From Palsa-601 sp963801185 (GTDB lineage Bacteria > Actinomycetota > Acidimicrobiia > Acidimicrobiales > Bog-793): a stretch of 64,000 bases of DNA. Position numbers and translations under genes: made by a program. Below are positions 8,907 through 17,800 of the stretch, piece by piece; positions within the stretch are counted from its first letter, which is position 1, and each line of letters begins with the position of its first letter. The notes under the pieces are model-generated. The model was not told where the DNA came from and ran no database searches. It saw only the letters and a program-made list of their open reading frames with translations. The stretch lies in contig CAWDDW010000003.1 of NCBI GenBank assembly GCA_963801185.1, forward strand, positions 124,001 to 188,000. The letters run 5' to 3'.

Positions 8907-10115
8907 ATGGCCGGTGCCCTCGAGGGCGTAAAGGTGCTCGAGTTCTCCGAGATGATCGCCGCTCCGTTCGCCGGTATGCACCTGGGTGATCTGGGGGCAG
9001 ACGTGATCAAGGTGGAGGCGCCCGAGGGGGACCCGTGGCGGCATGCCCTCGAGTTCGCCCCCAACGAGAGCGGCGCCTTCCTCTCGCTCAACCGCAACAA
9101 GCGAGGCATAACCCTCGACTTGAAGAACCCGGAGGCGCAGGAGGTGGTGCACCGGCTTGTGCCGAGCATGGACGTGGTGGTCGTGAACTACCGGCCCGAC
9201 GTGCCCAGGCGCCTCGGCATCGACTACGAGACCCTCTCTGAGATAAACCTGCGGCTCATCTAGGTGCAGAACACCGCCATGGGCGAACGGGGTGAGCACA
9301 GCCACCGGCCCGGCTACGACCTGATCGCCCAGGCCGTTTCCGGCCTCATGCTGACCGGCCAGCGTGTTGACTTCGACGGCGTGCCCATGCCGCTCACTCC
9401 GGCCATCGGCGACTACGGGACCGGCATCGTCATCGCCGCGGTGTGCGCCGCGCTGTTCGCCCGCGAGCGGACCGGTCAGTGACAGAAGGTCGACACCACC
9501 TTGCTCGGCACGTCACTTGCCCTCCAGACCGCGCTGTTCATGAGGACCGAGATCGACAGCCGACCGGCGGAGCCCAGCGTGTCGAACGCTTCTCGGGAGG
9601 CGAGGGCACTGAACGCCTACTACCGCGTCTACTACGCCAAGGATTCGATGATCGCCATCGCCTGCCTCACGCCGACCCTGCGCCGGAAGCTGGCCGACGC
9701 TATCGAGGTCCACGACGTGCGCCACGACCGCAAGATCGATCGCGAGTCCGAGGAGGGGCTCCGGGTGGCGGCCGAGTTCACCGCTGCTGCCACGGAGCGG
9801 TTCCTGGAGCGGACCACCAATGAATGGCTGGAGCGGTTCGACACCGCCGATATCCCGGCAGGTCCGGTCCGGACGGTGACCGAACTGCTCGACGATCTCG
9901 AGGTGCTGGCGAACGACTTGGTGGTCGAGTACCAGCACCCAGTGGCCGGCACGGTCGCCATGGTGGGACCACTCCTGCAGATGGCCAAGACGCCGCCAAG
10001 CGTTCGCCGCCCGCCGCCTACCCTCGGCCAGCACAACGAGGAGATCCTGCGGGAGCTCGGCTACGGCGACGCCGAGATCGCCGCCCTGCGCGCACGCGGG
10101 GACGTCGCCCACTGA
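8907..10115 (+). pseudogene. CaiB/BaiF-type CoA-transferase interrupted by two stop codons
   Basis: One reading frame from ATG 8907 to TGA 10115 encodes a family III CoA-transferase of about 402 residues: GVKVLEFSEMIAAPFAGMHLGDLGADVIKVE, with the expected Asp/Glu region, LSLNRNKRGI, then HRPGYDLIAQAVSGLM and DYGTG, and the C-terminal TFD-like region ending in REILRELGY. Two codons are stops in that same frame. TAG at 9261-9263 replaces the Tyr of the usual LIYVQ motif, and TGA at 9480-9482 replaces a Gly in TGQGQKVDTTLL. Each is one base from the expected codon. The family moves CoA between carboxylic acids by way of a Glu/Asp anhydride. As written it is a pseudogene, although everything else is in frame. 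Confidence 0.75.
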
Positions 10116-10131
10116 CTACCGGGTCCGAGCG

Positions 10132-10188
10132 GCGTTCACGCCGCGGGCGCTCATGCCGAGGCGCTCACGCCGAGACGTTCATGCCGAG
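10132..10188. repeat. Four degenerate 14-15 bp tandem repeats between convergent genes
   Basis: Units at 10132-10146, 10147-10160, 10161-10174 and 10175-10188 follow the pattern GCGYTCAYGCCGAG. They fill the space between the convergent CoA-transferase and MaoC genes, and the last unit contains the MaoC stop codon. No perfect hairpin is formed. Confidence 0.6.
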
Positions 10189-11039
10189 AAGGTGCATGCC
10201 CCCTGGTCGATCACGACCTGCCCGCTGCTCGAGGTGGTGGTGAACACCGCTTGGCCGTCCGCAACCCACATCCGCACCGTCAAGGATTCCCCTGGGAAGA
10301 CAGGCTTGGAGAAGCGGCCCTCCATGGAGAGAAACCGTGCCGGATCCGACCCGCACAGGGTGTGCAGCAACGCCCGGCCGGTGAACCCATAGCTGCAGAG
10401 GCCATGGAGGATGGGCTTTCGGAACCCCGCAATCTTGGCGAACGCCGGGTCCGAGTGCAGCGGGTTGCGATCGCCCGTCAACCGGTACAGGAGCGCCTGG
10501 TCCGGGCGGGTGACGTAGGTGACGGTGTGGTCGGGCTCCCTGTCAGGTGGTTGGTTGACCGGCCCGCTCGGGCCACGGTCGCCCCCGAAGCCGCCCTCGC
10601 CGCGAATGAAGATGTTCGAGCGCAGCCGCAAGAGTGGCTCGCCGCTCTGAGCGTCCACCGACTCGGACTCGGACACCAAGAGGGCGCCCGAACCTTTGTC
10701 GAACACCCCGACCAGCCGGCCCCGGCTGCGGATGCGCCCGTCGACGGGGAGCGGTCGCAGGAGCTCGATGCGGCGGCCGCCGTCGACGAGCATCGTTGGG
10801 TTGAAGGTGCCGATCGACGACGACCAACCGCCGGCCGCCCCGACGATGACGCCGAACGTGGGAAGGACCTGCTGGGTGACGTCCTTCGAGTTCTCCGTCG
10901 TGAACTCGAGCTCGGCACCGACCGGGTCGATCGTCCCTGCGCCGACGCCGAGGGCGTAGAGCAGCGCGTCCTTGGACGTCCACTCGCGTTCCACCCACTC
11001 TCGCCACTCGCCTGTAGTCACCTGCGGGTTGATCGGCAT
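10179..11039 (-). CDS. MaoC-type (R)-specific enoyl-CoA hydratase (double hotdog)
   Basis: The 286-residue protein resembles the hydratase-2 part of peroxisomal multifunctional enzyme type 2 and bacterial MaoC double-hotdog hydratases. It adds water to trans-2-enoyl-CoA. The C-terminal hotdog carries the catalytic motif YRLTGDRNPLHSDPAFA followed by GFRKPILHGLCSYGF, with the Asp and His expected at the active site. The N-terminal hotdog (GVGAGT, FGVIVGAAGGW) would shape the acyl pocket. The ATG at 11039 lies nine bases after the SDR stop, so it is the last gene of a four-gene minus-strand operon. It fits the hydration step between acyl-CoA dehydrogenation and 3-hydroxyacyl oxidation. Confidence 0.8.
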   Translation of the reverse strand: MPINPQVTTGEWREWVEREWTSKDALLYALGVGAGTIDPVGAELEFTTENSKDVTQQVLPTFGVIVGAAGGWSSSIGTFNPTMLVDGGRRIELLRPLPVDGRIRSRGRLVGVFDKGSGALLVSESESVDAQSGEPLLRLRSNIFIRGEGGFGGDRGPSGPVNQPPDREPDHTVTYVTRPDQALLYRLTGDRNPLHSDPAFAKIAGFRKPILHGLCSYGFTGRALLHTLCGSDPARFLSMEGRFSKPVFPGESLTVRMWVADGQAVFTTTSSSGQVVIDQGACTFSA

Positions 11040-11048
11040 GGCTCTCGC

Positions 11049-11963
11049 TTACGCCTGGCGGGCCCGTGGAACGGAGCCCCCGGTGCCGCCGACGGCAGGT
11101 CGGAACGTCGACTCGATCATCCGGGCGGCCGTCTCGAGGTCCCATGGGCCGGACGAGACAACCTGTCGGATCATCTGGGGGACGTTGTACAACCCGATTG
11201 CGTACCCTCGTGCCGAGATCACCTGTCCGTTGCACCAGGTCGAGCGGGCGCTCGCCAGGTAGGCGACCGCCGGAGCGACATTGTCCGGCGACCGCTCGTC
11301 GGCGGCGCTTGACCCTGCACGGCGGCGATCGGCTGGGACCGACTCGGTCATCCTCGTCGCTGCGCCGGGCGCGATGGCGTTGGCCGTCACGCCGTACCGA
11401 CCGAGGGCGTTGGCGCACGAGTAGGTGAGCCCCACGATCCCCATCTTGGCGGCGGCGTAGTTGGGTTGGCCCGGCGCGCCGTGCAGGCCCGAGCCGGACG
11501 TGAAGTTGATGATCCGGTAGCGACCCTCTGGGTCGCGCTCGCGGCGCCAGTAGGCGCTGGCGTGACGGATCGTGTTGAAGGTGCCCGTCAGATGGACCCG
11601 GATGACGGCGTCCCAGTCGTCTTCGGACATGTTGAACACCATCCGGTCACGAAGGATGCCAGCGACGTTGACGAGGACGTCCAGCTTCCCGTAGGTGTCA
11701 ATGGCCTGGGTGACGAGAGCCTCTGCCGCCCGGTAGTCGGCCACGTCGTCGCCGTTGCCTGTGGCCGTCCCTCCAGCGGCGATGATCTCCTCGACGATCT
11801 GCTGTGCGGGCGCCTTCCCGCCGCCGGTCCCATCCAGGGCAACCCCGAGGTCGTTAACAACGACCCGTGCGCCCTCCTTGGCCAGCAGTCGCGCGACCGA
11901 GGCCCCGATGCCCCGCCCGGCGCCGGTCACCACCGCCACCCGCCCTTCGAGCATTCCCGGCAT
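11049..11963 (-). CDS. SDR-family 3-hydroxyacyl-CoA dehydrogenase-like protein
   Basis: The 304-residue product has all classic SDR elements: TGAGRGIG for the cofactor, NVAG, and a catalytic Ser-Tyr-Lys set in FTSGSGL ... YAAAK. The long insertion after strand 2 (NDLGVALDGTGGGKAPAQ) and the long C-terminus are typical of the 17-beta-HSD type 4/MFE-2 dehydrogenase group, which oxidises (3R)-hydroxyacyl-CoA with NAD. The ATG at 11963 overlaps the thiolase stop as TGATG, so translation is coupled. The segment SVPADRRRAGSSAADERSPDNVAP is in frame. With the MaoC hydratase it would recreate the two steps that MFE-2 performs in one chain. Confidence 0.8.
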   Translation of the reverse strand: MPGMLEGRVAVVTGAGRGIGASVARLLAKEGARVVVNDLGVALDGTGGGKAPAQQIVEEIIAAGGTATGNGDDVADYRAAEALVTQAIDTYGKLDVLVNVAGILRDRMVFNMSEDDWDAVIRVHLTGTFNTIRHASAYWRRERDPEGRYRIINFTSGSGLHGAPGQPNYAAAKMGIVGLTYSCANALGRYGVTANAIAPGAATRMTESVPADRRRAGSSAADERSPDNVAPAVAYLASARSTWCNGQVISARGYAIGLYNVPQMIRQVVSSGPWDLETAARMIESTFRPAVGGTGGSVPRARQA

Positions 11964-13159
11964 CAGGTGAGCCGCTCCACCACCATCGCCATGGCCATGC
12001 CACCGGCTGCGCACATGGTCTCGAGCCCGATCGTTTCGTCACGAGTCTCAAGATCGTTGAGCAACGTGGTCATGATCCGAGCGCCGGTCATGCCGAAGGG
12101 GTGGCCGAGGGCGATCGCCCCACCATGAGGGTTGAGCTGCGTCTCGATGTCGATGCCGGTTTCCCGGCACACTGGCAGCACCTGGGCCGCGAAGGCCTCG
12201 TTGAGCTCGACCACGCCTACATCCGAGAGCTTCATGCGGGCAGCCTCGAGGACCCGGGGAACCGCGTCGATCGGCGCGACACCCATGATCTCGGGGTCGT
12301 TGCCGCTCACCGCCGACGCCACGATCCGGGCGAGGGGTGCCACGCCGAGTTGCGCTGCCTTGGACGCGCTCATGACGAGCACGGCTGCCGCACCGTCGTT
12401 GAGCGGGCAGGCGTTCCCCGCCGTCACGGTCCCGCCCTCCTTGAACGCCGGCTGGAGCTCGGCCAAACGCTCCAGGGTGGTGCCCGCTCGGGGACCGTCG
12501 TCCTTGGCCACGACCGACCCGTCCTCCTTGGCGATCGGGGAGATCTCCCGGTCGAAGAATCCCGCCTGCTGGGCTGCCACGGCGCGGTCCTGGCTCAGCT
12601 TGGCGAAGGCGTCCTGGTCCTCGCGGCTGACACCGAACCGCTTGGCAACGTTTTCCGCCGTCAGGCCCATCGGGATGAACACGTTGGGGAAAGCGGGATC
12701 GTTCCCGATCAGCTTGGGGTTGAGGCCCCCCGGGCCGAGCCCCCGTCCGCGCGGCTGGGGAGCGGACCCTTCGGGCACCGGTGGCCGGGAGGTCTTCTCG
12801 ACACCGGCGGCGATGAAGACGTCGCCCTCTCCGGCCTTGATGGCGTGGGCGGCGATCCGTATGGACTGCAGGCTGGAGGAGCAGAACCGGTTGATGGTGA
12901 GCCCGGGGACGCTGAACGGGAAGCCGGCCAGGATGCCGGCCGTCCGGGCGATGGAGAAGCCGGTCTCCCCTTGCTGGGCGACGTTCCCGCAGATGATGTC
13001 GACCACCGATCCCTTCGGGACTGCGGGCACCTTGTCCATCAGGGCGTTCAGGATTGTGGCCATCAGCTCGTCGGCTCGGACGTCGACAAGTGAGCCCTTG
13101 TTCGCCCGTCCGATGGGGCTGCGAGCGGTGGCCACGATGACGGCGTCTTCCTCGGCCAT
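11963..13159 (-). CDS. Acetyl-CoA C-acyltransferase (thiolase)
   Basis: The 398-residue protein is a full-length thiolase. The nucleophilic Cys lies in NRFCSSSLQSI, the GHPFGMTGAR motif carries the active-site His, and LETMCAAGGMAMAM near the end holds the second Cys. The start ATG at 13159 is preceded by GAGGTG at a good distance. It would cleave 3-ketoacyl-CoA with free CoA, the last step of a beta-oxidation round. It lies 57 bases after the acyl-CoA dehydrogenase stop and overlaps the SDR start, so the order dehydrogenase, thiolase, dehydrogenase, hydratase forms one operon. Chain-length or ring specificity cannot be read from the sequence. Confidence 0.9.
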   Translation of the reverse strand: MAEEDAVIVATARSPIGRANKGSLVDVRADELMATILNALMDKVPAVPKGSVVDIICGNVAQQGETGFSIARTAGILAGFPFSVPGLTINRFCSSSLQSIRIAAHAIKAGEGDVFIAAGVEKTSRPPVPEGSAPQPRGRGLGPGGLNPKLIGNDPAFPNVFIPMGLTAENVAKRFGVSREDQDAFAKLSQDRAVAAQQAGFFDREISPIAKEDGSVVAKDDGPRAGTTLERLAELQPAFKEGGTVTAGNACPLNDGAAAVLVMSASKAAQLGVAPLARIVASAVSGNDPEIMGVAPIDAVPRVLEAARMKLSDVGVVELNEAFAAQVLPVCRETGIDIETQLNPHGGAIALGHPFGMTGARIMTTLLNDLETRDETIGLETMCAAGGMAMAMVVERLT

Positions 13160-13216
13160 AACGACACCTCGACTCTCGTTGTGTTGGACCGTTGTGTGCT
13201 TATCGTGCTGGAACCC

Positions 13217-14413
13217 TTAGCCGACCACGGGGTCCTTGCGCAGACCAAGGGCACGCTCGGCAAGGATGTTGCGCTGGATCTCGCTCGTCCCCGAGAAGAT
13301 GGTCCCGGCGCGACTTCCAAGAAACACCTGCTGCCAGCGACTGGTCCGGTAGCCAGACCCCTCAGGCCGGATGGTGGCCTGGGCACCGAGCAGGTTCACG
13401 GCGATGTTGCCGAACCGCTTGTGGTACTCGGACCAGAAGAGCTTGTTGGTGCTGGCCTCAGGGCCCGGCTCCTTCTGGGCGGCGAGGTTGGCCAGCAGTC
13501 GCAGCCCCGAGTACCGCATCAACTGGACTTGCGTGTAAGCCCACGCCAGGTCCTGGCGCACGAGGGGGTCGTCGTGGCGGCCGACACCGCGGGCCGTCTC
13601 GACCAGGTCCCAGAACTCGCGCTCGTACCGGAGATGCTGGGTGGTCGCCCGCCCGCCCCGCTCGTTCCCAAGGGTCGTCATGGCAACCCGCCAGCCGTTG
13701 TTGAGCCCTCCGATGACGTTGAACAGCGAGGCCCGGGCGCCGTCGATGAACTCCTGGCAGAAGCCGCTGGCGCCCGACATCTGGAGGAGCGGCTGTAGGT
13801 GGATGCCGTTGCTCGACCCGTCGGGTCGTCGCATAGGGACGAGCACGTAGGAGAGCCCGCGGTGCTTCGGCGCGCCTTGGTCTGTCCGGCACAGGACGAA
13901 CATCACGTTGGCCCGGTGGGCACCCGACGTCCACACCTTCTGGCCGCTGATGACGACCTCGTCACCGTCGATGACGCCGCTCGTCTCGACCCCGGCGAGG
14001 TCTGAACCGTGGTCCGGCTCCGAGAACCCCTGACAGTAGCGATCGGTGCCTTCGATGATGCGGGGCAGGAACCAGGCCCGCTGCTCGTCGGTGCCATGGA
14101 CGATGATGGACGGCCCGACGAGCGACTCGCCCATGCCTCGCACGATGCGGGGCATCCCCGCACGATCGAACTCCTCGTTGAGGATGGCCATCCCCACGCC
14201 TGACAGACCGCGCCCGCCCACGTCCTCCGGCCATTGAGGGCAGATCAGCCGGTGCTCGCTGAGATCGGCCTCCCACCTGCTCCAGGCCTCCGCCCGGTCG
14301 CCGTCCCCGTCCTCGGGCTGCCCGCCGTACCCGGGCTGGACGTCGACGCTTGCAAGCTCGTCGATTCGGTGCTCGGCGAGGAACTTCCGGATCTCCTCTT
14401 GGAACGACCGCAA
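13217..14413 (-). CDS. Acyl-CoA dehydrogenase
   Basis: The product is an acyl-CoA dehydrogenase of about 398 residues: an N-terminal helical domain, the FAD/substrate strand segment CQGFSEPDHGSDLAG and GQKVWTSGAH, and a C-terminal FSGTSEIQRNI where the flavin-binding and helix residues are expected. The only in-frame start is a TTG at 14413. A much better start, ATG at 14438 behind AGAGGGG, is one base out of frame, and joining the two would add a typical LDLDPGLRSF opening. So a single extra base may lie between 14413 and 14438. It opens the operon and would introduce the double bond of a CoA ester. Confidence 0.85.
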   Translation of the reverse strand: MRSFQEEIRKFLAEHRIDELASVDVQPGYGGQPEDGDGDRAEAWSRWEADLSEHRLICPQWPEDVGGRGLSGVGMAILNEEFDRAGMPRIVRGMGESLVGPSIIVHGTDEQRAWFLPRIIEGTDRYCQGFSEPDHGSDLAGVETSGVIDGDEVVISGQKVWTSGAHRANVMFVLCRTDQGAPKHRGLSYVLVPMRRPDGSSNGIHLQPLLQMSGASGFCQEFIDGARASLFNVIGGLNNGWRVAMTTLGNERGGRATTQHLRYEREFWDLVETARGVGRHDDPLVRQDLAWAYTQVQLMRYSGLRLLANLAAQKEPGPEASTNKLFWSEYHKRFGNIAVNLLGAQATIRPEGSGYRTSRWQQVFLGSRAGTIFSGTSEIQRNILAERALGLRKDPVVG

Positions 14414-14450
14414 CCCTGGGTCCAGATCGAGCCTCCATGTGCCCCTCTTT

Positions 14451-14467
14451 TGTTCGGTGCTCGAACA
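14451..14467. promoter_or_regulatory. Palindromic operator candidate before the acyl-CoA operon
   Basis: TGTTCG at 14451-14456 and CGAACA at 14462-14467 form a perfect inverted repeat around five bases. It lies just upstream of the likely ribosome binding site of the dehydrogenase gene. A second, imperfect palindrome built on CGAATTCG lies near 14480-14494. Such sites are typical of TetR-type repressors that sense acyl-CoA, but no regulator gene is present on the island. Confidence 0.45.
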
Positions 14468-14565
14468 AAGTTAGTCCCTGCTCGAATTCGGCACACGGGC
14501 GCCTCTGCGCGAGAGCTAACGAACCGGCTGGGTCGGGCTTCACCTCAGGCGATAACGAAATTGAA

Positions 14566-14585
14566 ATGTGCCATGCATGTGCCAT
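14566..14585. repeat. Paired ATGTGCCAT direct repeats, right end of outer island
   Basis: ATGTGCCAT at 14566-14574 and 14577-14585, with the same two-base gap as the pair at 7008-7027. It ends 46 bases before the att copy at 14632. Together the two pairs mark the inner faces of both ends of the outer island. Confidence 0.5.
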
Positions 14586-14631
14586 ATTGGCAGGCGACTG
14601 CACATTGTCGGTGCTGTGACCAGGGCTAACC

Positions 14632-14677
14632 GAGAGCGGGCGACGAGAATCGAACTCGCGTTCTCAGCTTGGGAAGC
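14632..14677. repeat. Middle attachment site: tRNA-Gly 3'-half copy
   Basis: These 46 bases are identical to 25049-25094, from the anticodon region to just past the 3' end of tRNA-Gly(CCC). The 5' half is absent. It forms the shared border of the inner and outer elements. Confidence 0.85.
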
Positions 14678-14780
14678 GCGACCAGGCTGAGGACGTGGCC
14701 AGGACGGATGGCCGTTTGTCCAGCTCAGTTGCCGTATGGCCGATACCGCCGGTGACCGTTGGATACCGCTCGTGCCGATC

Positions 14781-14802
14781 CGTTAGGTCACGTTAGGTCA
14801 CG
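14781..14802. repeat. Short direct repeat near left end of inner element
   Basis: The decamer CGTTAGGTCA occurs twice in tandem at 14781-14800 and is followed by CG. It lies about 100 bases inside the att copy, where an integrase arm site could be. The unit differs from those of the outer island. Confidence 0.35.
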
Positions 14803-14833
14803 AATCCCAAGCCCGACTCTGGATGGCGACGAC

Positions 14834-17800
14834 TCAGTGCGACGGCAGGTTCTGAATGACCTGTTGGTCGTAGTTATAGGCATTGATGAGCTTGTAGATC
14901 GTGTAGACCGACGAGACGGCTTCGACCCCTCCACCCACCTCGCTCGGCACCTCGGATCCGGTAGCTTGCGCGTAGCCTTCACCCGCGATGTCGACCCCCG
15001 TCGAGCCGCCCTCCTCGTAGGCGTCGCTCGGCCCGAAGACGCCAGCGATCGGATCCTCGACCACGCCTGCGTACTGCCCGTAGCCAGCGTCGGGCTCGTC
15101 GAGGCACCGCCCACTCGGATCCCAGTAGTAGGTCGGCTGGTCTCCCGCGTAGACGTACACCGACAGCTGCGGGCTCATGGCCGGCTGCGGGAGCGGGTCT
15201 TGTGAGAGGAACGATCCCGTCGTCGGGTCGAGGTCTCGTGCCTGCAGCTGGTAGAGGCCGTCTGAGCCGAGGAGCTGGCCCTCGAACAACAGTGGGATCG
15301 CCGGTGCAGAGCTGACGACCTTGTCTTCGGTGCGGATGTTGCCGAACGGGTCGTAGCTGAAGGTGGTGTCGGTCGCTCCCGTCGAGGAGGTGAGCGCCAC
15401 GGTCGATCCGAGGGCGTCGTGGCCGACGTAGTAGTCGGCTCCGCCGGTACGCATCGAGAGCAGGAGGCCGTCGCCGTAGACGTAGCGGTCGAGCTCGGTG
15501 CTGGCTTGTGTCTCTTCTCCGAGGAGGGGGACGGGGTTGTTCAGGTCGAAGGCGAAGGTCGTCGTCGTGCCCGAGGTTGTCTCCGAGGCCCTCGTGCCGT
15601 CTCCGTCGTAGGCATAGGTCGTCGTGACTCCTGAGACGCCCGAGGAGGTGAGCTCTCCGGCTGCGTTCCAGTCATATGTGCTCGAGCCGTCCGCGGTGCG
15701 CTCGCCGTCGGCGTTGTATGTGTAGTCGGTCACGACAGCGCCGGTCGTCGAGGAGGTGAGCTCGTCGGCGTCGTTGTAGGTGTAGGTAGTCGTCACACCG
15801 TCGTTCGTGTTGGCCGTCCGGTTGCCGTCGGCGTCGTAGGTGTAGGTGATCTCGCCGTTCGCGCACGAGGTCCCGTAGCAGGTCTCTGTGACGAACCCAC
15901 GGGCGTCGTAGGTGTAGGTGTCGGTCTCTGCCTGGGTCACGACCTGTGTCGGATTGCCGTCTTGGTCGTAGGTGTAGGTGTCGCTCGCGATCACCGCCGA
16001 GCCGTCTGTGTCGGTGACCGACGCGAGCCTGTCGGCGTCGTCGTAGGTGCGGGCCTCTGCCGTGCCGTTCGGCATCGCCACAGAGATGAGGTCCGAGTCG
16101 GGGTCGTAGGTGTCGGTCGTCGTCTTGCCGTCGGCGGCGAGAGTGGCGAGGCGGTCGTCCTCGTCGTAGGTGTCGGTGACGACGCTCCCGTCGGGGTAGG
16201 TACGGGAGGTGACGTCCCCGTCGGGGTCGTAGGTGTAGGACCAGTCGCCCTCGGGGCTCGTCACCGAGGTGAGCTTGTTGCGGGAGTTGTAGGTGTACTT
16301 CGTCGTCCCGGTGCCATCGGTCATCTCCGTCCGGTTGCCGTCGGCGTCGTAGGTGTAGCTGAGCGATGGTGTGGAATCTGAGTAGGAGATCGAGACGATC
16401 CGGCCGAGGGCGTCATAGCCATAGGTCGTGACGTTGCCCTGCGGGTCGGTCTTGCTGAGCACCTTGCCGTCAGCGTCGTAGGTGTAGGTCGTCTCGTCAC
16501 CGAGCGGGTTCGTGACCGAGGCGAGGTCGCCGTCCTCGTCGTAGGTGTAGTGCGTCGTGTAGCCGTTGGCGTCGGTCATGGTGAGCTTGTTGCCGTCGCC
16601 GTCGTAGGTGTAGCTCGTTTCCGCCCCGCCGGGGGCGGTGACCGAGATGAGCTCGTCTCTCCCGTTGTAGGCGTAGTCCGTCGTGTTCCCGTCGGCGTCG
16701 GTCATGGTGAGCTTGTTGCCGACGTCGTCGTAGGTGTACCTCGTGACGTCCCCGTCGGGGTCGGTCACCGAGGTGAGCTCGTCGAGGGCGTTGTAGGTAT
16801 AGGTGGTCATGAACTGCGACGCGGTCGCCCCTGCGACGTTTCCTCGCGGGCTCACCATGGAGAGCTTCCGCCCGGCTGAGTCGTAGGCGTAGGTCGTCTC
16901 CTCGCCCTCGGGCGAGGAGACCGAGATGAGCTCGCCGGCTGTGTTGTAGCCGTAGTGCGTCGTGTAACCCCGCTCGTCTGTCTCTGAGGTGGGGAGCCCG
17001 GTCGTGGTGTTCACCGTCCAGGTGATGCTCGAATCGTCTGGAAGGGTCTCTCCGATGACGTCGCCGTCGGAGTTGTAGCTGTAGTCCGTCGTGTTGCCGT
17101 CGTAGTCGGTGTAGCTCGTGACGTCGTTCATCGAGTCGTAGGAGAACGACTCGGTCGGGCCGAGGGGATAGGGCAGTGTCTTTGTGAGCAGGTCGCCGGC
17201 TGCGTTGTAGCTCATCGTCGTCGTGTTGCCGTCGGGGTCGGTGGTCGCCGTCACGTCCAGGTTCGCGTCGTAGGCGTACGAGGTCACCCCTCCCTCGGGG
17301 TCGGTGCGGGAGACGAGGACGTTCCCTGCGTAGGTGTCGACCCACTCGCCCCCGTCGGGGTCGGTGTAGGTGCAGGTGTCGTTCGCGGCGTCGTAGGAGA
17401 ACGTGGCGGTCTGGCCGAGAGCGTTCACCTGGCTCGTGACCTGGCCGGAGGAGTCGTAGGTGTTGTCGACGACCTGGTGGCCGTCCTGGTCGGTGACGGT
17501 GGTGAGAAGGCCTGTGGAGTTGTAGCCATAGGAGGTGACCCCACCTGCGGCGTCTGTCACCGAGGCGAGCTCACCAGAGGAGTTGTAGGTATAGGTGACG
17601 GTCCGAGAGGGCGGGAAGCTCATCTCGGTGAGCAGCCCGGAGGAGTTGTAGGTGAAGGTCACGGTCGCCCCGGCGTAGTCGGTGACCTGTGAGAGCTCGC
17701 CCGAAGAGTTGTAGGACAGCGTCAGCCGGATCCCGTTCCGGTTCGTCTCGGAGACGAGCTGACCCGATGAGTTGAACAGGAGATGGGTCTGGTCCTGCCT

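Larger units (their letters stand above)
6858..14677. mobile_element. Outer island at tRNA-Gly: integrase-less element with CoA catabolism cargo
   Basis: The segment is bounded by direct copies of the 3' half of tRNA-Gly(CCC): 6858-6902 (one mismatch at 6896 relative to the intact gene) and 14632-14677. Both ends carry a matching pair of ATGTGCCAT repeats with an 11-bp period (7008-7027 and 14566-14585), as expected of integrase arm sites facing inwards. Inside are a histidine kinase relic and two divergent-to-convergent groups of acyl-CoA genes. No recombinase gene is present. That structure matches what is called a cis-mobilisable element, left beside an integrase-bearing element at the same tRNA. 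The bounds rest on the repeats seen; mobility is inferred. Confidence 0.65.

Noticed and set aside
9261..9482. Programmed recoding (selenocysteine or read-through) in the CoA-transferase
   Set aside because: The two stops are of different kinds, replace Tyr and Gly at non-catalytic sites, and no stem-loop is evident next to them.
14632..14677. tRNA gene at this place and at 6858
   Set aside because: Only the 3' half of tRNA-Gly is present at both; acceptor 5' strand and D arm are missing, so they are att copies.
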